Assembly: GCA_030142905.1 (NCBI GenBank)
Contig: JASJOG010000608.1
Coordinates: forward strand, 1 to 64,000
Length of the DNA: 64,000 bases
Direction: 5' to 3'
Source of the DNA: Heliopora coerulea
Lineage: Eukaryota > Cnidaria > Anthozoa > Scleralcyonacea > Helioporidae
Below the pieces are notes generated by a model that had not been told where the DNA came from, searched no databases, and was given only the letters and a program-made list of their open reading frames with translations. Shown here piece after piece: positions 61,301-64,000 of the stretch. Made by a program: the position numbers and the translations under genes. The number at the start of each line of letters is the position of its first letter. Position 1 is the first letter of the stretch.

Positions 61301-64000
61301 GCATCAAAGGGCCTCTCAGTAATGAATTTTCTTCGTCTTTCTGCTCAGGAATTATTAGTGAGTTGGAGAATATTTGGTTTGTCACTGCTTTTCGTGAATA
61401 TTTTATCAAACACAATGAAAATTTACCGGTTAAACGTTCACCTTTCAGAGGTTTAATCTCGATCATTTCATCACCAACACTTCCTTCTTCTTCTTCGGCA
61501 ATTTCTAATTCTCTATAATGTGCAAAAACAACCATGGTCAATATTGAATATCTAGCGAATAAAAGTGGAGGACATGACAGGAATTCCGCATTCGAAAACT
61601 GTTGGCGGCTTAGAAACATTTTTCTGAGGATTCGAGCTTGACGAACTTTCTTACTTGAATAAAATTAATGAACAAAATATGTAACAAAGAATTTATGTTA
61701 AGACCTAACTGCAAATTTCAAATTCCGTCTCGTTTGACTACTGGGTTGCGCCGACTTAGACAAGTCAAGAAAACAAGAAAAAGATGAACCTATTTTGTGG
61801 GAAACGGTCTTCTCCACTGAGCAGATAAAACTTACAACTTGATGTTTGATTGTGACTCTCCGTGCTCTTGAACTTTCTCTCCCTCATCACTTTTCGCAAG
61901 GTTTTCTTCAGTTATCTCAACGACGTCTTGTTCTTCATCAGTTTCTGGTACAAATTGTTTACAAATGTCACATTTTTGATTATTTGATTGTTCTACGCTA
62001 TGGGACGAAATCGCTAAGGAGAGAACTGAAGATGACTCGGCACCTTCATCTGAAGAAAGATAAGTTTATCCATATTTTGTAAAAAATTATCCAGCGTATG
62101 AACACAAAATACTAAAACTTCGTCTGACTCCACTTTCTGTTTAGGCAATAAAATAATTTACCTTCTATGGTGAATTCTATATCGGCAGCTTCATTAAGAT
62201 CTGGAAAAACATTGTCTAGTGACACAAGCCAAAAAAATAAATCATGAGACATGTCTGTTAAAACCAATCAGTATACCTATGCACCTTCCACTACCAACAT
62301 ACTACTCACCAAAACAAAGATCAGCATCGTCAGCATTACCCGTGGAAGCCATATCGAAACGGGTATCATCAACACGGAATCCTAAGAAAACATTGAAGAA
62401 AAGGCCTCGATTAGTACTTCAATAAGTTAAAACACACACCCTTTATTTCACCAGGCTAAAATCCCCAATGTCAATTAAATAAAATAAAGTTACACCTTTC
62501 ACCACGTGATGTCTACCAGCACGTGTCAAGTGTCGGTACCGACAGCCCACGCAGCCACAAAGAATTAGCAGAATGCGCTCTAAGTCCGCCAACCGGACCT
62601 TCTGCGGAAAAAAACAAAAAACGGAGGTCCAGAAATTGATGCCGTTGCATGATTCTGCTCCTTTTTTTCTCCTTAATTCGTTTTAATTAAGAATATAGCT
62701 TAATAGGCAAATGATAGGAGCTTTTCGTCAATGCACCAAGGTTTGATGCAGATGAACGTGAATATATTGTCTCGTAATCCTTGCAATTCACCTGAACTTA
62801 ATCAACTTGTGTGGTCAAGAAGTATGAACTATCAGTCAACGCACAGATTATTCTCCAATGAAACCTGCAAAGGCCGTCTTCAGTTTTGTTTCTTCTGCAG
62901 TTCTTGTTCTGCTAACTTCATCTTCGTTAGGTTGAGGCGTTAAAGTCAAATTCAATGGAGGTGATCACCTCCGCCCGCCCCCTCTTCCCCAGTACGCACA
63001 TCGTCAGAACTAGACTCTCAGAGAAAATACACGGAACAATCGATTTTGTGAGCAGGATAGATGAAGGAAGCCACCACTTGAAAACAACTTACACTTAAGT
63101 CAGCGTAATGTAATTGGCCGAATTTTAGGTTAATACAGCATACAAATTTTAAAAACACTTTCAGATCGATGTGAAAAAATTCGAGAAGGGGCCTTTTGGA
63201 ACGTTAAGTTGAATTTTCATTTGTAATCTGAGCAAACGGTTCAAAATCCTGCATGTTTCGTTTAAAAGTCGCGAAACTTATCAATCTCAGCATTTAGTTG
63301 TAACTCTGAAACTGTGCATAGTTTAAAATGTACGTAATTACATCTGATCGAATATAAATAAGTTGTAATGCTAAAGACCTAATTGATCGGTTTTCCTCTT
63401 AGGGATGTACTGGATGGTATTATACACAATACTGGACACATAGCCACACAGTAAAGTTCCAGATAAAGAACAGAAACAGTAGCATGTTATCCAAGCTATG
63501 TCTTGCCATTGTAGTATGATTGAAACTGGAACCAAACCTGCAAATGTGTTAAAAGTAAAGTTTCACCAGGTTTCAAACGAGAAATGTCTTCATAGTTTGC
63601 GAATTTTTAAACCCGTTAAAGCACTACTGTTCGTTAATTAAGCATTATTTAACTTATTAATTTTTAAAAAGTAACCTTCTTCAGACATTCCCATGGCCAG
63701 TCCCCCAGTTTGGTTCAAGCTCGTCTCGGCCGAAGGACCAAATAAAAACGAACGATGTTGAACATGATGTGAGCTAGAGTGGGAAAAATCGGGGGAAAAA
63801 AAGAAAGTTTGATGGCAAATACTACAGGTGATACTTTTGAGCAGTTTTTGCAGTAGATTAAGATCTTTTAAAATAGAATACATCAGACAATTTATGCCTT
63901 CTCTTGCTTGTGAAATAACCTCCACAACAGACACTACAACATGTCAACCATACCTGGTAATTTCCCCAAAACCATCAGCTCTTTTAGGAGTAAACAAGGT
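58255..64000 (-). CDS. Nine-exon gene with RGG-box C-terminus (5' part off window)
   Basis: Nine minus-strand exons with GT-AG borders join without a break: 64000-63954, 63933-63826, 62921-62865, 62381-62310, 62200-62162, 62049-61836, 61512-61442, 60021-59926 and 58331-58255. They total 781 bases, giving 259 residues and a TGA. Every junction phase matches: seven introns are phase 1 and one is phase 2. The predicted protein has a Leu-rich helical N-part, an acidic low-complexity middle containing CDIC, and a basic RGG tail. An RGG box usually binds RNA or G-rich nucleic acid and is methylated on Arg, so a nuclear or RNA-related role is an inference. I do not recognise the family. The start codon lies outside the window, or less likely at the in-exon ATG in the fourth exon listed. 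Confidence 0.62.
58332..59925 (-). other. Last intron of the RGG-tail gene
   Basis: An intron of 1594 bases. It contains a polypurine tract on the plus strand at 58990-59104 (AAAGAAAGAGGGAAGG-type), which is pyrimidine-rich on the transcribed sense. Several plus-strand frames across it lack family signatures. No mobile element was recognised. Confidence 0.5.
59926..60021 (-). CDS. RGG-tail gene, eighth visible exon
   Basis: This exon lies between AAAACTAG and a near-consensus donor GTAAGA. It reads DIIKYLSIENEVRTARYLSE then VFVHTERRRSA, a probable helix followed by a basic end. Its GC content is higher than the surrounding intron. Phase 1 on both sides. It can be skipped without losing frame, so it may be alternative. 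Confidence 0.65.
60022..61441 (-). other. Intron of the RGG-tail gene, 1420 bases
   Basis: This separates the exon at 61442 from the one at 59926. A locally CpG-richer stretch near 60390-60590 has an open plus-strand frame of 70 codons without recognisable features. It could hide an additional phase-1 symmetric exon or a transposon fragment; I could not support either. Confidence 0.4.
61442..61512 (-). CDS. RGG-tail gene, seventh visible exon (acidic)
   Basis: The acceptor is TTTTTGCACATTATAG. The frame reads ELEIAEEEEGSVGDEMIEIK then PLK, ending at AAAG followed by GTGAAC. The first base completes a codon left by the phase-2 intron, and the exon ends in phase 1. Strongly acidic, as is the preceding exon. 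Confidence 0.68.
61836..62049 (-). CDS. RGG-tail gene, sixth visible exon (acidic, CDIC)
   Basis: This is the largest exon, 214 bases, between ATCTTTCTTCAG and a perfect GTAAGT donor. It has 70 codons without a stop: a Ser-rich start (EGAESSSVLSLAISSHS), QKCDICKQFVPETDEEQDVV, then Glu-rich sequence to ESQSNIK. The single CX2C is too little for a zinc finger on its own. It contains no Met, so start-codon-based ORF calling would miss it. It ends in phase 2. Confidence 0.75.
62162..62200 (-). CDS. RGG-tail gene, fifth visible exon (39 bp)
   Basis: A micro-exon between TTTTTCCAG and GTAAAT, reading LNEAADIEFTIE with flanking split Asp codons. Phase 1 on both sides, so it can be included or skipped without breaking the frame. 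The acidic character matches its neighbours. Confidence 0.62.
62310..62381 (-). CDS. RGG-tail gene, fourth visible exon
   Basis: A good acceptor (CAATGTTTTCTTAG) and a near-consensus donor (TTTTG followed by GTGAGT) frame FRVDDTRFDMASTGNADD then ADLCF. The internal ATG (MASTGNADD) has a favourable context (G at -3, G at +4), so a shorter isoform could start here. Phase 1 on both sides. Confidence 0.65.
62382..62864 (-). other. Intron with two CACGTG boxes
   Basis: CACGTG occurs at 62514-62519 and 62540-62545, about 130-160 bases upstream (in the gene's direction) of the exon with the internal MASTG start. bHLH-type factors recognise CACGTG, so an internal promoter is conceivable. Otherwise nothing is recognised. 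Confidence 0.25.
62865..62921 (-). CDS. RGG-tail gene, third visible exon
   Basis: The acceptor is CCTAACGAAG. The 57-base exon reads EVSRTRTAEETKLKTAFA and ends at GCAG followed by GTTTCA. It is phase 1 on both sides. Without it, the exon before and the exon after would meet to give a TGA stop, so its inclusion is needed for an open frame. The acceptor lacks a strong pyrimidine tract. Confidence 0.5.
62922..63825 (-). other. Intron of the RGG-tail gene, 904 bases
   Basis: AT-rich and without a recognisable mobile element or RNA gene. The weak donor at 63825 means part of the neighbouring sequence (frame to 63638) could be retained in some transcripts. Confidence 0.4.
63826..63933 (-). CDS. 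RGG-tail gene, second visible exon
   Basis: The acceptor is ATGTTGTAG. The frame reads SVVEVISQAREGINCLMYSI then LKDLNLLQKLLKSIT, a run of leucine-rich heptads suggesting a helical or coiled-coil segment. The donor ACCT followed by GTAGTA is only moderate. If it is skipped, the frame continues with CSICHQ and then low-complexity residues to a stop at about 63638. The exon is symmetric, phase 1 to phase 1. Confidence 0.5.
63954..64000 (-). CDS. RGG-tail gene, first visible exon (partial)
   Basis: The frame reads PCLLLKELMVLGKLP and ends at CCAG followed by GTATGG, leaving one base (phase 1). The exon continues beyond the window edge. A second frame is also open here, but only this one joins the next exon in phase. 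The sequence looks like an amphipathic helix. Confidence 0.5.

Noticed and set aside
63638..63934. Minus-strand 98-codon frame read as a single-exon gene
   Set aside because: Its start is a GTG that is really preceded by a splice acceptor. The first part is better explained as an exon ending at 63826, and the rest becomes low complexity.
1..64000. tRNA, rRNA or snRNA genes
   Set aside because: No cloverleaf with A/B boxes, rRNA core or Sm-site structure was recognised by eye on either strand. A covariance-model scan could still find a diverged one.

Overview
The window is nuclear DNA from a eukaryote, almost certainly an invertebrate animal. It contains GT-AG spliced genes, Ty3/gypsy and Penelope-like retroelements, foldback elements and several classes of satellite. 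The style of the retroelement proteins (a K02A2.6-like gypsy polyprotein and a GIY-YIG Penelope tail) suggests a cnidarian such as a coral or sea anemone. That is an inference from recalled family resemblance, not a search result.

Bases 1-43318 form one continuous satellite array that runs off the left edge. It has two ingredients: a 24-bp minisatellite whose core is TGCTGAGTCAGCA, and GAT/GAC/GAA trinucleotide-derived DNA. These are combined in a fixed order into a higher-order repeat (HOR). A fixed anchor (CAGTCAACCGATAATGAAG and close variants) recurs 25 times. Ten short units of 1580-1671 bp, very alike, fill 2363-18603. The rest mixes short units with units of about 2.1-2.35 kb and carries larger duplications. 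No gene is supported inside the array; the long His/Ser/Ile-rich reading frames there are shadows of the repeats. The 13-bp core is the textbook palindromic Maf/AP-1/NF-E2 (bZIP) recognition element, so the array is a very dense block of potential bZIP binding sites. I regard this as the most notable feature of the window.

Bases 43319-58254 are mixed unique and mobile DNA. In order they hold a possible exon next to the array, a Penelope-terminus remnant (about 44.8 kb), a tentative plus-strand spliced gene (exons at 45402 and 45626, a possible last exon at 54961), and a possible minus-strand exon at 46.4 kb. Two broken gypsy elements then abut at about 50305 in opposite orientations. They are followed by a diverged 167-bp satellite (about 53.0-54.9 kb), a Penelope-like foldback insertion with a 13-bp target-site duplication (55320-56150), a second foldback element with GTAAC motifs (about 56.4-57.2 kb), and a 66-bp tandem repeat.

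Bases 58255-64000 hold the 3' part of a minus-strand gene that I reconstructed from splice sites. Nine exons join in frame through eight introns, seven of them phase 1, and give 259 residues ending in an RGG box and a stop codon. The protein has a leucine-rich helical start, an acidic middle with a CDIC motif, and a basic RGG tail. I do not recognise the family.

The mobile elements are all decayed and most likely lie between genes or inside introns. No rRNA, tRNA or CRISPR was found.
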